Notes: generated by a model from the letters alone, not told the origin. DNA of 64,000 nt from JAZDFC01 sp043808235 (GCA_043808235.1 JAZDFC010000004.1:186001-250000), one strand, 5' to 3'; counted from the stretch's first letter, positions 17,959 through 26,062 are shown. A program made the numbers and translations.

Positions 17959-18261
17959 TTCAGAACGGCTAAAAAAGAAAGAAATTCTGTAAGAAGAGAA
18001 TCAGCTTTGATAGACGTTTCCATTATGATTATCGATAGAAAAAGTTTTGAGTTTAGGAAGACAAATTATAAAAGCAATTGTGCAACAATGAATAATTGGT
18101 AAACCGCAATGGAAGACCTGCATGTGGGTAAAGAATGTATTTGATGGAGAATTGAATTTGACTCAAATGCACAACCCGTCGGTGGCGGGTTGGGCATTAT
18201 GAAAATATTCCAATGATAAAACCTCCAGGGTTTGGCAAACCCTGGAGGTTTTTTTCAAACA
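17959..18261. repeat. Duplicated intergenic cassette, copy A
   Basis: The whole gap upstream of the metallophosphoesterase gene is homologous to 39825-40141, with the same order of elements: TTCAGAACGGCT at one end, a GCAATTGTGCAACAATGAAT block, an AATGC...GCATT hairpin, and the CCTCCAGGGTTTG hairpin next to a sorting-domain stop codon. On the minus strand it carries TTGCACAATTGC followed by TATAATTTG, a promoter-like pair kept in both copies although the TA-TTTG spacing is one base long. Confidence 0.8.
18221..18249 (-). terminator. Terminator hairpin after the 1483-residue cargo gene
   Basis: Thirteen-base arms ACCTCCAGGGTTT and AAACCCTGGAGGT with a 3-base loop, 12 bases past the stop codon, followed on the minus strand by a short T-run. 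Same family as 16079, 36738 and 40101. Confidence 0.7.
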
Positions 18262-21200
18262 TTACTTCAATAATATTAATTTCTTTGTCGCAGTAAAACT
18301 GCCTGCGTTTAATTGATAAAAATAAATTCCGCTTGCAAGGTTGCTTCCGTCGAATTCCACTTCATAAACTCCCGGTTCTTTTGTTTCGTTCACAAGCGTT
18401 GCAACTTCGTTACCGAGTATATCATACACTCGTAGAGACGCCATATATGGCGTCTCTACAGCCGGGATGGAATATTTTATTGTTGTACTCGGATTAAAAG
18501 GATTCGGGTAATTCTGATACAGAGCAAACTCTGCCGGTAAAGACTCGCCGCGGCGAGTCTCTACAATAACTATCTTAGAGTATGTAAATGAACCATCGGT
18601 ATCAATTTGTTTTAACCGGTATGAATACTTCCCGGCAGTTATTTCATTGTCGGTAAAAGAGTATTCCTTTGGCGAGTTGCTGTTACCATTTCCTTCCACA
18701 AAACCAATCGTCTCCCAATCCCCCTCGGCTGAAGCCGCGTCCCCCTTTATTAAACCTGTCCGGCATTTTTTTGACGGAGGGGGATTTAGGGGGATTTTTC
18801 TTTCTATTTCAAATCCGTAATTATTTACCTCGGTTGCAGTACTCCAATTCAACTTTACATTTTTTCCGTCGAGCTTTGCTTCGAATGCTGTCAATTCAAC
18901 GGGAAGTGAACCGGATGCGATTTTATATTTTGCACCCAGGTAATTTTCAACTTCGTTGCGTTTGTCCGCATCCAAATATTTATTATAAACCAGTATTTCC
19001 GAAATATCTCCGTAAAACGGCATATATGTTCCAACTCTAATTCCAATTCTTGCCTTATCTTGACCGGGAGTAATGAAACTTAAAAGACTTCCCGAACCAT
19101 CGACTCCATCAACTCGCGTCATTGCACCGGAAGAATTTGCCCTTACACTAAACACATGCGGAACCCCATCACTATAATTACCGCTTACACCCTGACTGCA
19201 ATCATTATTGTTCGAAATAAAACCCATTCCGTATCCCCATCCGTTAATCTGAATATCCGGTCCGATTCCTTCGCCAAAGCTAATTAGAAATTGTCTTTCG
19301 GAATAACTGCTCTTTGCCACAATAAAAATCTCAAATTCCGAATTCGCAATTCCAATTGTTGCCGCTGTAGGAATAGTGAAATACTGTGACGAAGCTAACC
19401 GGACTGCCGGACAATAGTCCATTGAAGATAATTGATAAGTTGGCTGGATTGATCCTGTTGACTGGGTTGCACTAAATCCGTTTCCCGATTGATCATTCCA
19501 CTGACTTATTGATGCTCCAGTTGAAGTTGAGCTTGTACCATTGCTTGCATCGAGCCATAATCGCAGATTTTCAGTAGGGATTACGGGATAGATAAATCCC
19601 GATATATTAGAAGTTTTGGTGCCGTAAGTTGAAGTAGCAGAAACTTGATTGTAGTATTTTACTCCTGCCGTTAAGCCGGAAACATCTGCCGATATATCAA
19701 TGGCTGAAGAACCCGAACCGGCATCTTGAATCGTTGTAGTCTGATTTAAATTCCCGATATTTGTTCCATAACGGAATATATATGTTGTAGCAAATCCGTT
19801 TGGATTTACAGCGCCGTTCAATCTTGCGGTGGTTGATGTATGGTTTGATATGCTTGTTGCAGTTACGGTTGGACCGCCAAGCATACCTGTTGAGATATCA
19901 TATTTTTCATCAAGATACCTTTCAACTATCTCGCGATTTTCTGCACTTAAAACCGAACTATAAATAATAATTTCCGCAATGTCTCCCTCGAAAGGGAAAA
20001 CCCCGCTTTGCCTCATCCCTATTCTGGCGCCGCTTAGACCGGCGGTAATAAAATTCGAAGAGCTTGAAGCCAGATTATCGCCGTCAATTCTAAGTATTGA
20101 ACCGGAAGAATTCACAACACCGCTAATCAGATGTGCCGTTCCATCACTGTATGATCCGGTTGAGCCGGAATTACAATCATCAAAATTATTCGATATAAGA
20201 CTAGCTCCAAAACCCCATGCATTAATTTGTAATTCGGGCCCGATGCCGTCTCCAAAACTTATTAAAAATTGCCTGCTTGAACTTGATGATTTTGCAATTA
20301 TAAAAATCTCATAATCGGAATTTGCGATTCCCACACTTGCAGCAATCGGGATGAATAAATTCTGCGGCGAAGTGAAGCGGATTATGGGTTTACCGTTTAT
20401 CACTCCGGTCACTAAGGTAGGTTTAGCGATATCGGCTGGTTGGGTTCCGTTTTTCCCGTTACCGGAACGATCGCACCATTGAGTTACACCGCTGCCGGAT
20501 GTAATAACTCCTTTATCCGCGCTCAACCACATTTTAAGATTAGCTGTAGGAATTGAATTTTGATATTCGAAAATACCCAATGAACTTAACGTTTGCGAAC
20601 TGTTGTATTCAGCCACAAGTTTGAAGTAATAAAAATTACCCGGCGTAAGTCCTGTTATACTTCTGCTGATATTTTTGGTTAACGTTCCGTTATCCGAAAC
20701 GGTTGAAGTTATTCCGGTTAAATTATCCGGATCGGTTCCGTAAATAAAATAATAGGTTACGTTCACGCCGTTTGAATTAATATATGAGTTGAGTACTGCA
20801 GTTGTACCTGTAACGTTAGTTGCATAAATACTTGAAATTGTTGGAGTAGTTATCGAGCCTCCGTAAATGTAAACGTCTGCATCGTTATCGGCCGAGTTGG
20901 CATTCGCGCCGGTTCCATAAGTAACATTCGTTAAACTGTAACTCCCGCCGTAATTAAAAACAGCGCCGCCGTAGGTTGAGCCGTTGTTACCGCCAATCCC
21001 ACCGACAGTTGTATTACTTGAAAAATCAGAATTGGTTATAATCAAAATACCGTTATAATTAAAAATAGCTCCGCCCATGCCTGCGCCGCCGCCGCCGCAT
21101 GGAGTCATTTCAGCTCTTTCCACAGCATTACCTCCGCCGAAACCACCGGCACCCGGGATAGTAGTTCCGCCGTTCACACCCCCTCCGCCGCCGCCGCCAA

Positions 21201-22713
21201 ATCCGCCATTGCCGCCATAAGCAGTACCAAGACAATTTTGAATTGCGCCGCCGCCGCCGGCAAATCCGCCGTTTCCACCGTATCTTGTTACGTTATAAAA
21301 TGGATCAGTGGCTCCGCCTCCACCTCCGCCTATCCCGCCGTTTCCACCGTTGTCTAATCTTGTTCCTATTCCTTCGGTACCGCCGAGCAAACCACTGCTG
21401 CCGCCGTTACCGCCGTAAAGATCCCCGGTTGAGCCTTTATAATCCTGCCCGTCGCCGTCAAAACCTCCTCCTCCTCCGGCGAAGCTATTCGCTTGATAAG
21501 TTGTGTTTCCGCCAATTGCTGAATTATCAATAAAGTTTACGTGGTCAATATTGAGTGTTCCATAATTAATAAAAATTGCGCCCCCCATACCCGCAGCACC
21601 GCCGCCATCCGATCCTCCGTTGCCGCCTTTCGCTTTTCCGTGACTAATCGTAAGGTAAGAAATTAACACTTCGGGGGTTGCCGGGAAACTTGCCGAAAAC
21701 GGAGCCGTTCCCGATCCAATAAAGAAAGGACGATACAAATCGTTTCCGCTTATTGCAAGACTATTTTCACCCGGTCCGGTAATAATCGTCGAATAATTTA
21801 TCGGGGGCAATGACGATGTAAGTGTTATCGTACCCGATACGGATGTTAAGTCAATTGATGCGGATCTTGTCGGTTCAGATGTGTTGATTTCATTCATTGC
21901 GTATCTTAGAGTTCCGTATCTTCCGGTTCCTAAATTATCATCATCTGTAGATGTTACTTTATAATCCGGGTATTTAGCCCAGAGGTAACTTTCAACATCC
22001 GCCCTATCCGAAGGAGACAGTACAGTATTGAAGATAAGAACTTCGGATATGTATCCCGCGAACCAATTGGAGCCGGTAGCCCTGCCGCCTAATTCAATAA
22101 AACCAAAGCTGCCGTTATTCAATGCGCTCGAACCGCTGTTCCCGCAATCACTTTTGTCAACACGGATAACTCCATCGCTTGCGCCAGCGCGAATTGAAAA
22201 AATGTGAGGAAGATTATCAGTATACCCATTTGCGCTACCCGCGTCGACGGTTTGTCCGGTAACAGGATAGAATTTTAATCCTGCATCGGTACTTGGATTT
22301 AATTGTAGTTCGTAATTCCCCGCATCGGCGGAAATCAAAAATTGATTTGCAGCAGATGACGACTGTGCAACAATAAATATCTCATATTCGTTATTTCTTA
22401 TTCCCATATATTCGGGTGAATGCAGAAGCATATAATTATTGATACCATTGAAATAAACAGCCGGACCATTGCACATCCCGGTTGCGTTGTAAACCGGCTG
22501 AAAGTCCGTTGAGAACGGCTGCTCTGCAATATTCCCGCTGCCGGAAAGATCGCTCCATTGAGCTACTTTATCTCCGTCGCTCAAAGACGAAGAAAGTTCA
22601 TCTGCCGAGAGCCACATTTTAAGATTTGTTTGATTGAACTGAGCCGATACAGCTCCGTTAAATATGATACTGAAAATCACAAGAAGAAATAAATGTCGGT
22701 ACAAAGATTTCAT
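18262..22713 (-). CDS. Giant T9SS cargo protein, three LamG-like domains and Gly-rich beta-helix
   Basis: A 1483-residue secreted protein with signal peptide (1-24, ending VSAQ). It has three LamG/concanavalin-like domains beginning N-L-K/R-M/L-W-L (about 30-245, 725-945, 1045-1255), a glycine-rich parallel beta-helix (about 350-620, runs of GGNGG and GGGGG), and fibronectin-like linkers near 640-720 and 950-1040. It ends with an LPVELTAF Ig-like domain and a T9SS type A sorting domain (QNYPNPFNPST near 1401; KKLILLK end). The start codon overlaps the stop of the receiver gene upstream (ATGA), so translation is probably coupled. Its tail is interrupted in frame by three repeat elements (18432, 18537, 18717). 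Likely a surface adhesin or matrix protein. Confidence 0.92.
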   Translation of the reverse strand: MKSLYRHLFLLVIFSIIFNGAVSAQFNQTNLKMWLSADELSSSLSDGDKVAQWSDLSGSGNIAEQPFSTDFQPVYNATGMCNGPAVYFNGINNYMLLHSPEYMGIRNNEYEIFIVAQSSSAANQFLISADAGNYELQLNPSTDAGLKFYPVTGQTVDAGSANGYTDNLPHIFSIRAGASDGVIRVDKSDCGNSGSSALNNGSFGFIELGGRATGSNWFAGYISEVLIFNTVLSPSDRADVESYLWAKYPDYKVTSTDDDNLGTGRYGTLRYAMNEINTSEPTRSASIDLTSVSGTITLTSSLPPINYSTIITGPGENSLAISGNDLYRPFFIGSGTAPFSASFPATPEVLISYLTISHGKAKGGNGGSDGGGAAGMGGAIFINYGTLNIDHVNFIDNSAIGGNTTYQANSFAGGGGGFDGDGQDYKGSTGDLYGGNGGSSGLLGGTEGIGTRLDNGGNGGIGGGGGGATDPFYNVTRYGGNGGFAGGGGAIQNCLGTAYGGNGGFGGGGGGGVNGGTTIPGAGGFGGGNAVERAEMTPCGGGGAGMGGAIFNYNGILIITNSDFSSNTTVGGIGGNNGSTYGGAVFNYGGSYSLTNVTYGTGANANSADNDADVYIYGGSITTPTISSIYATNVTGTTAVLNSYINSNGVNVTYYFIYGTDPDNLTGITSTVSDNGTLTKNISRSITGLTPGNFYYFKLVAEYNSSQTLSSLGIFEYQNSIPTANLKMWLSADKGVITSGSGVTQWCDRSGNGKNGTQPADIAKPTLVTGVINGKPIIRFTSPQNLFIPIAASVGIANSDYEIFIIAKSSSSSRQFLISFGDGIGPELQINAWGFGASLISNNFDDCNSGSTGSYSDGTAHLISGVVNSSGSILRIDGDNLASSSSNFITAGLSGARIGMRQSGVFPFEGDIAEIIIYSSVLSAENREIVERYLDEKYDISTGMLGGPTVTATSISNHTSTTARLNGAVNPNGFATTYIFRYGTNIGNLNQTTTIQDAGSGSSAIDISADVSGLTAGVKYYNQVSATSTYGTKTSNISGFIYPVIPTENLRLWLDASNGTSSTSTGASISQWNDQSGNGFSATQSTGSIQPTYQLSSMDYCPAVRLASSQYFTIPTAATIGIANSEFEIFIVAKSSYSERQFLISFGEGIGPDIQINGWGYGMGFISNNNDCSQGVSGNYSDGVPHVFSVRANSSGAMTRVDGVDGSGSLLSFITPGQDKARIGIRVGTYMPFYGDISEILVYNKYLDADKRNEVENYLGAKYKIASGSLPVELTAFEAKLDGKNVKLNWSTATEVNNYGFEIERKIPLNPPPSKKCRTGLIKGDAASAEGDWETIGFVEGNGNSNSPKEYSFTDNEITAGKYSYRLKQIDTDGSFTYSKIVIVETRRGESLPAEFALYQNYPNPFNPSTTIKYSIPAVETPYMASLRVYDILGNEVATLVNETKEPGVYEVEFDGSNLASGIYFYQLNAGSFTATKKLILLK
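18432..18459. repeat. 28-base perfect palindrome translated inside a sorting domain
   Basis: Outer arms GTAGAGAC and GTCTCTAC with core GCCATATATGGC, fully self-complementary. It is read in frame as VETPYMASLR, between the IKYSIP strand and the VYDILGNEV strand of the sorting domain. Identical copies lie at the same protein position at 28559-28586 and 36969-36996. Cargo genes without it (40142, 53250, 55292) have a shorter segment there. Confidence 0.85.
18537..18564. repeat. GTAGAGAC-family palindrome translated before the QNYPNPFNP motif
   Basis: A 28-base palindrome with one mismatch and core TCGCCGCGGCGA, read in frame as VETRRGESLP just before the sorting-domain signature. Same family as the intergenic copy at 7048-7075; further translated copies at 26624 and 28664. 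Confidence 0.8.
18717..18800. repeat. In-frame CCCCCT-type repeat element in the sorting-domain linker
   Basis: This stretch encodes an odd peptide (PLNPPPSKKCRTGLIKGD and following) inserted after NNYGFEIERK and before WETIGFVEG. The DNA has C-runs at one end (AATCCCCCTAAATCCCCC) and G-runs at the other, as in a palindromic intergenic repeat, and composition unlike the flanking codons. Other cargo genes carry different elements at this site. Confidence 0.65.
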
Positions 22714-23111
22714 TGCGGATTACCTCCAGTTTGAACTGATAAATTCTGTGTATTCAAATTTCCGGAGTAAATGTTTTTGATTACACCGGGTAAGTATGTT
22801 AAATTCTCTTTTAAGATATAGCCTGTTATTCCCAACGCATTTGCCGCATCACGGTAAGCATTGTCATCATAGTTTGTAACTAAAATAATCTTCGCAGAGG
22901 GATACCGGCGAAGTATTTGCCCCGCGGCTTCAAGCCCGTTTTCTATTTCCATCATAATATCCATCAACACGACATCGGGTTTGATTCGTATATATTCGGT
23001 CAGCGCAAAACATCCGTCTTCCGCTTCGTAAAATTCCGTTCCATTATCCCGGAGAAGACTGATTATTAATTTCCGCAGACGTTTCGAGTCGTCAACTATA
23101 AGTATTTTCAT
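22710..23111 (-). CDS. Stand-alone CheY-like receiver
   Basis: A 133-residue single receiver domain with no output domain. All key residues are present: Asp7-Asp8 (LIVDD), phospho-acceptor Asp in VVLMDIMM, Thr in ILVTNYDD and Lys in GYILKENL. A tail of about 15 residues (NLNTQNLSVQTGGNPQ) follows. The last four bases overlap the start of the giant cargo gene (ATGA), so the two are translationally coupled. It is a close paralogue of the receiver at 31954-32313, which sits in the same position before another cargo gene. It could be a phosphate relay or sink for the kinase upstream, or act on the cargo's export; both are inference. Confidence 0.88.
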   Translation of the reverse strand: MKILIVDDSKRLRKLIISLLRDNGTEFYEAEDGCFALTEYIRIKPDVVLMDIMMEIENGLEAAGQILRRYPSAKIILVTNYDDNAYRDAANALGITGYILKENLTYLPGVIKNIYSGNLNTQNLSVQTGGNPQ

Positions 23112-23194
23112 TAGGTATGAGTATCCGTTTTTTTCTCATCCTAAATTATGAGGAATAGAAACGGCAGTTAATAGGTGGGGATACTAAATCTTAT

Positions 23195-23210
23195 TAGTGG
23201 TAAACCACTA
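23195..23210. promoter_or_regulatory. Perfect 7-2-7 inverted repeat, candidate regulator site
   Basis: TAGTGGT-AA-ACCACTA lies in the 100-base gap between the NarL-type regulator and the receiver gene. The 7-2-7 geometry is that of NarL-family binding sites. A similar AGTG-N6-CACT site occurs upstream of the paralogous receiver gene at 32380-32393, with the same flanking AAATAGTG. Confidence 0.5.
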
Positions 23211-23211
23211 T

Positions 23212-23874
23212 TTATAATTTGTCTTTGTTCTCGATGATAAATTTCAGCAGTGCGTTGGCGCCGGAGATGTGAAGTTTTTTACAGATGTTCGCGCGATGGT
23301 TTTCGATTGTTTTATAACTTACAAATAATTGCTGCGCAATTTCCTTTGTGGTTTTATTCATAGCAATCAGCCGGAGTATTTCTTTTTCTTTTTCGGTCAG
23401 TTCGGTAATGCCGGGATTTTCTTCCGTCAGTTTTTTCCGCTTTAAATTCCTATTCAAGAAATAATCGGTTAATGATGAACTTAAGTAGTAATTTCCTTCC
23501 GAAGTAATCTGAATTGCTTTAATAAGGTCCCCCACGGCATTTTCTTTAATAAGATATGCGTCAATTCCGTAATCGATGGATTTGTTAAAAATTTCTTCTT
23601 CTTTCAACATTGTAAGTAGAATGATTATCGTATCGGGGCTGATTGATTTTATTTGACCTGATAGTTCAATCCCGCTCATACCGGGTAGATTGACATCAAG
23701 TATTATAATGTCCGGTGATAGTTTGTTAAATAATGCAAGAGCTTCTTCGCCGCCGCCCGCTTCGCCAACCACTTCTATTCCCGGCTCGGCGGAAAGAACG
23801 GCTACAATACCTTTCCTAAAAAAAGGATGGTCGTCAACTATGAGTATTCTTCTTGAGCTATCCATTTGTATCAA
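23212..23874 (-). CDS. NarL/LuxR-family response regulator
   Basis: A 220-residue regulator: receiver (residues 8-128) with Asp14-Asp15, phospho-acceptor Asp60 in IIILDVNLPGM, Thr in IILLTMLKE and Lys in AYLIKENA, then a LuxR helix-turn-helix (about 155-212; LTEKEKEILRLIAMNKTTKEI). It starts one base after the stop of the sensor kinase gene, so the two form an operon and a cognate pair. The receiver and giant cargo genes follow in the same direction and are the obvious candidate targets. ATG codons at residues 1 and 4 are both possible starts. Confidence 0.93.
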   Translation of the reverse strand: MIQMDSSRRILIVDDHPFFRKGIVAVLSAEPGIEVVGEAGGGEEALALFNKLSPDIIILDVNLPGMSGIELSGQIKSISPDTIIILLTMLKEEEIFNKSIDYGIDAYLIKENAVGDLIKAIQITSEGNYYLSSSLTDYFLNRNLKRKKLTEENPGITELTEKEKEILRLIAMNKTTKEIAQQLFVSYKTIENHRANICKKLHISGANALLKFIIENKDKL

Positions 23875-23875
23875 T

Positions 23876-25831
23876 TCAGTTTTTAACTACCGGTAAATTA
23901 ATAAAAACGGAAAGTCCTTTTTCCTTTTCGGATTTGAATTCAACTGTGCCGCGTAAAATATTCACGCGTTCGTATATTCCCGAAATACCGAATCCTTCCG
24001 GTTGCATGTTGTTATCTAAAAAGCGTTCATTCGAAAAACCTTTCCCGTTATCGCTTATTAATATATTCACATTGCCGTCATTTCTGGAAATATTTATTTG
24101 CGCTTCGGAAGCGTTTGAATGCTTCATAATATTGTTGATTGTTTCCTGGATTATCCGGTAGATATGAACTTCGTTCTCTTTCTCAAAGAGTTTATCGATA
24201 TTATCAATGTTGTATTTGAAATCAATCCCGGTGCTATCGGCAATTCTTTTTATTGTCGATTCCAACGAACATGTTAATCCAAGGCTATCAAGCTGCGACG
24301 GGTGAAGATTACGCGAAAGGCTTCTAACATTTTCAATTACGGAAGAAGAAGTTTCCGAAATATCAGTCAAATATTCATCGACTTTAACGGTGTTTGAATC
24401 GCGTTTCTTTGCATCTAATGATAGAAGCGCCATGTTTTTTATTATCAGCAGTTCCTGCCCAATTGCATCGTGAAGTTCGCGCGCAATTCTTTTCCGCTCG
24501 TTGTCCTGTGATTCCAGCAATTGTTTAGTATATTTTTCGCGGGTACTTATTTCCCTTTGCACCGCTTCGATTGCAAGCTGCTGCTCGCGAACAACTTTTT
24601 TCTGCGCTTCCTCTTTCTCTTTCGCACTCTTCCGGTATTTATAAGCAATTAAAACTATCATTGATACGGCAAAAGATAGAACTCCCCATTGAAACACATA
24701 TGTTGTCGTATACCATGTATTAGCATAGTAGTTGAAATAAAAAAGAAGTATCTCGGCTGTGCCGAATCCTGAAAAGATAATCGTCGCAATTAAAAGTATC
24801 AGCGCTTCCATCCTTTCACGCGAGGCAGATTTGAATAAAGTAAACAATGAAAAATTGCTAGTTGCAAGTATAAGGATCAAGAAAATATCTTCGGTCTCTC
24901 TTACCGGGCTGTTCAAAAAAATCATTGCAAATATCAAAAAGACAATGTATGCTAAGTGCAGTCTCCACATCCATGTTAAATAGGGTTTATATTTTTCGAG
25001 AACAAGTTCGCCCACACTAATGAATAGTATCGACATAAAATACAATGTAAAGCAGTCGAGCAATTCTACAAGATAAACATTGTCGGTAACAAGATAGATG
25101 AACGGGTTGTTCACCAACAGAAAAGAACCGGAAGTGAAAAAATAAATTGCTAATCCAAAGTAGAACCTGTTCCGCTGCGAAAAAAGAAAAACAATGAGCG
25201 TGAATATTCCGAAGATAACAACTATGGAACCGATTATCATATCGTCCGTGTTATCGAGAATTATTTTTTTGAGGAATGTATCCGTGCTGCCAAGCGAAAC
25301 AGGTGTTGACATTCCAATTTCATTATCCTCCGAATAAAAACGGAAATAGATATGCTTGCCCGAAGAACTATCCGGCAGTTTTATCATATACCACCTGGAT
25401 TCAAGAGCTTGAATTTTTCCCGGTTCGGGACAATAATTAATATTATCAAAAATCATTTTCCCGTTCAGGTAAACAACCATTCTCTGTTTTGCACGATTCA
25501 CAAATACCGCGGGTGCCGGGTTATTCAACTCCGGTAACTTTATTCTAAACCAAACTATCCTGTCGGGTGAATCGACATTCAGCATTTTAATATTTTTCGA
25601 TTTAGTCCATACTGAATCTTTATAATAATCGGAGAATATATAATTACCGTTAACATCCTTGGGAAAATCGCCCCATCTGTGTTCCCAGTTTTCTAATCTA
25701 ATTATAGGGTTGGAGTTTTCCGGTGATGTGTTTTTATTTAAATAAGCGCATGATGGGAAAAGTATTGTAATAGTCAGCCACAGGATAGGGAATAAGATTC
25801 CGGTAAAATATTTTGGTCTTTTGAGATTCAA
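23876..25831 (-). CDS. 7TMR-DISM-type sensor histidine kinase (HisKA_3)
   Basis: A 651-residue membrane kinase. The N-terminus is a signal sequence or lipoprotein signal (FPSC, Cys28), followed by a periplasmic beta-sandwich domain (about 40-190) of the 7TMR-DISM extracellular type, often carbohydrate-binding-like, and seven membrane helices (about 200-400). A coiled-coil linker leads to a HisKA_3 domain with phospho-acceptor His454 (ARELHDAIGQE) and an HATPase domain with DNGKGF and GFGISGIYERV. It differs from the propeller kinases of the other modules in its sensor part, while the downstream gene order is the same as in the 36526-26307 module. It is the first gene of its operon. Confidence 0.9.
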   Translation of the reverse strand: MNLKRPKYFTGILFPILWLTITILFPSCAYLNKNTSPENSNPIIRLENWEHRWGDFPKDVNGNYIFSDYYKDSVWTKSKNIKMLNVDSPDRIVWFRIKLPELNNPAPAVFVNRAKQRMVVYLNGKMIFDNINYCPEPGKIQALESRWYMIKLPDSSSGKHIYFRFYSEDNEIGMSTPVSLGSTDTFLKKIILDNTDDMIIGSIVVIFGIFTLIVFLFSQRNRFYFGLAIYFFTSGSFLLVNNPFIYLVTDNVYLVELLDCFTLYFMSILFISVGELVLEKYKPYLTWMWRLHLAYIVFLIFAMIFLNSPVRETEDIFLILILATSNFSLFTLFKSASRERMEALILLIATIIFSGFGTAEILLFYFNYYANTWYTTTYVFQWGVLSFAVSMIVLIAYKYRKSAKEKEEAQKKVVREQQLAIEAVQREISTREKYTKQLLESQDNERKRIARELHDAIGQELLIIKNMALLSLDAKKRDSNTVKVDEYLTDISETSSSVIENVRSLSRNLHPSQLDSLGLTCSLESTIKRIADSTGIDFKYNIDNIDKLFEKENEVHIYRIIQETINNIMKHSNASEAQINISRNDGNVNILISDNGKGFSNERFLDNNMQPEGFGISGIYERVNILRGTVEFKSEKEKGLSVFINLPVVKN

Positions 25832-25983
25832 TAAATAATTATAAAAGTTCAGTCAAATATTAAAAATAAGTATTAAACATAAAAGCGAACTGCCCGAATA
25901 TTTGATATATACATTGAAGAAATTGGTTCTCGGATTTTTGTTTTTCTGAACTCTCCTGAAGAGACTGACTAAAAAGTAATTTT

Positions 25984-26062
25984 TGTCATTTAGAACGAAG
26001 TGAGAAATCTTATTTTTAACTGATTTCAAAGATTTCTCCTCACGTCGTTCGTCGAAATGACA
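25984..26062. repeat. Intergenic GTCATT...AATGAC inverted-repeat element
   Basis: A 79-base imperfect palindrome in the 475-base gap 25832-26306: GTCATTTAGAACGAAGTGAG and AAATCT on one side, AGATTTCTC and CGTCGAAATGAC on the other. It belongs to the same family as the translated elements at 26495-26559 and 26825-26853. Apart from this and the hairpin at 26201 I see nothing in the gap. Confidence 0.7.
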
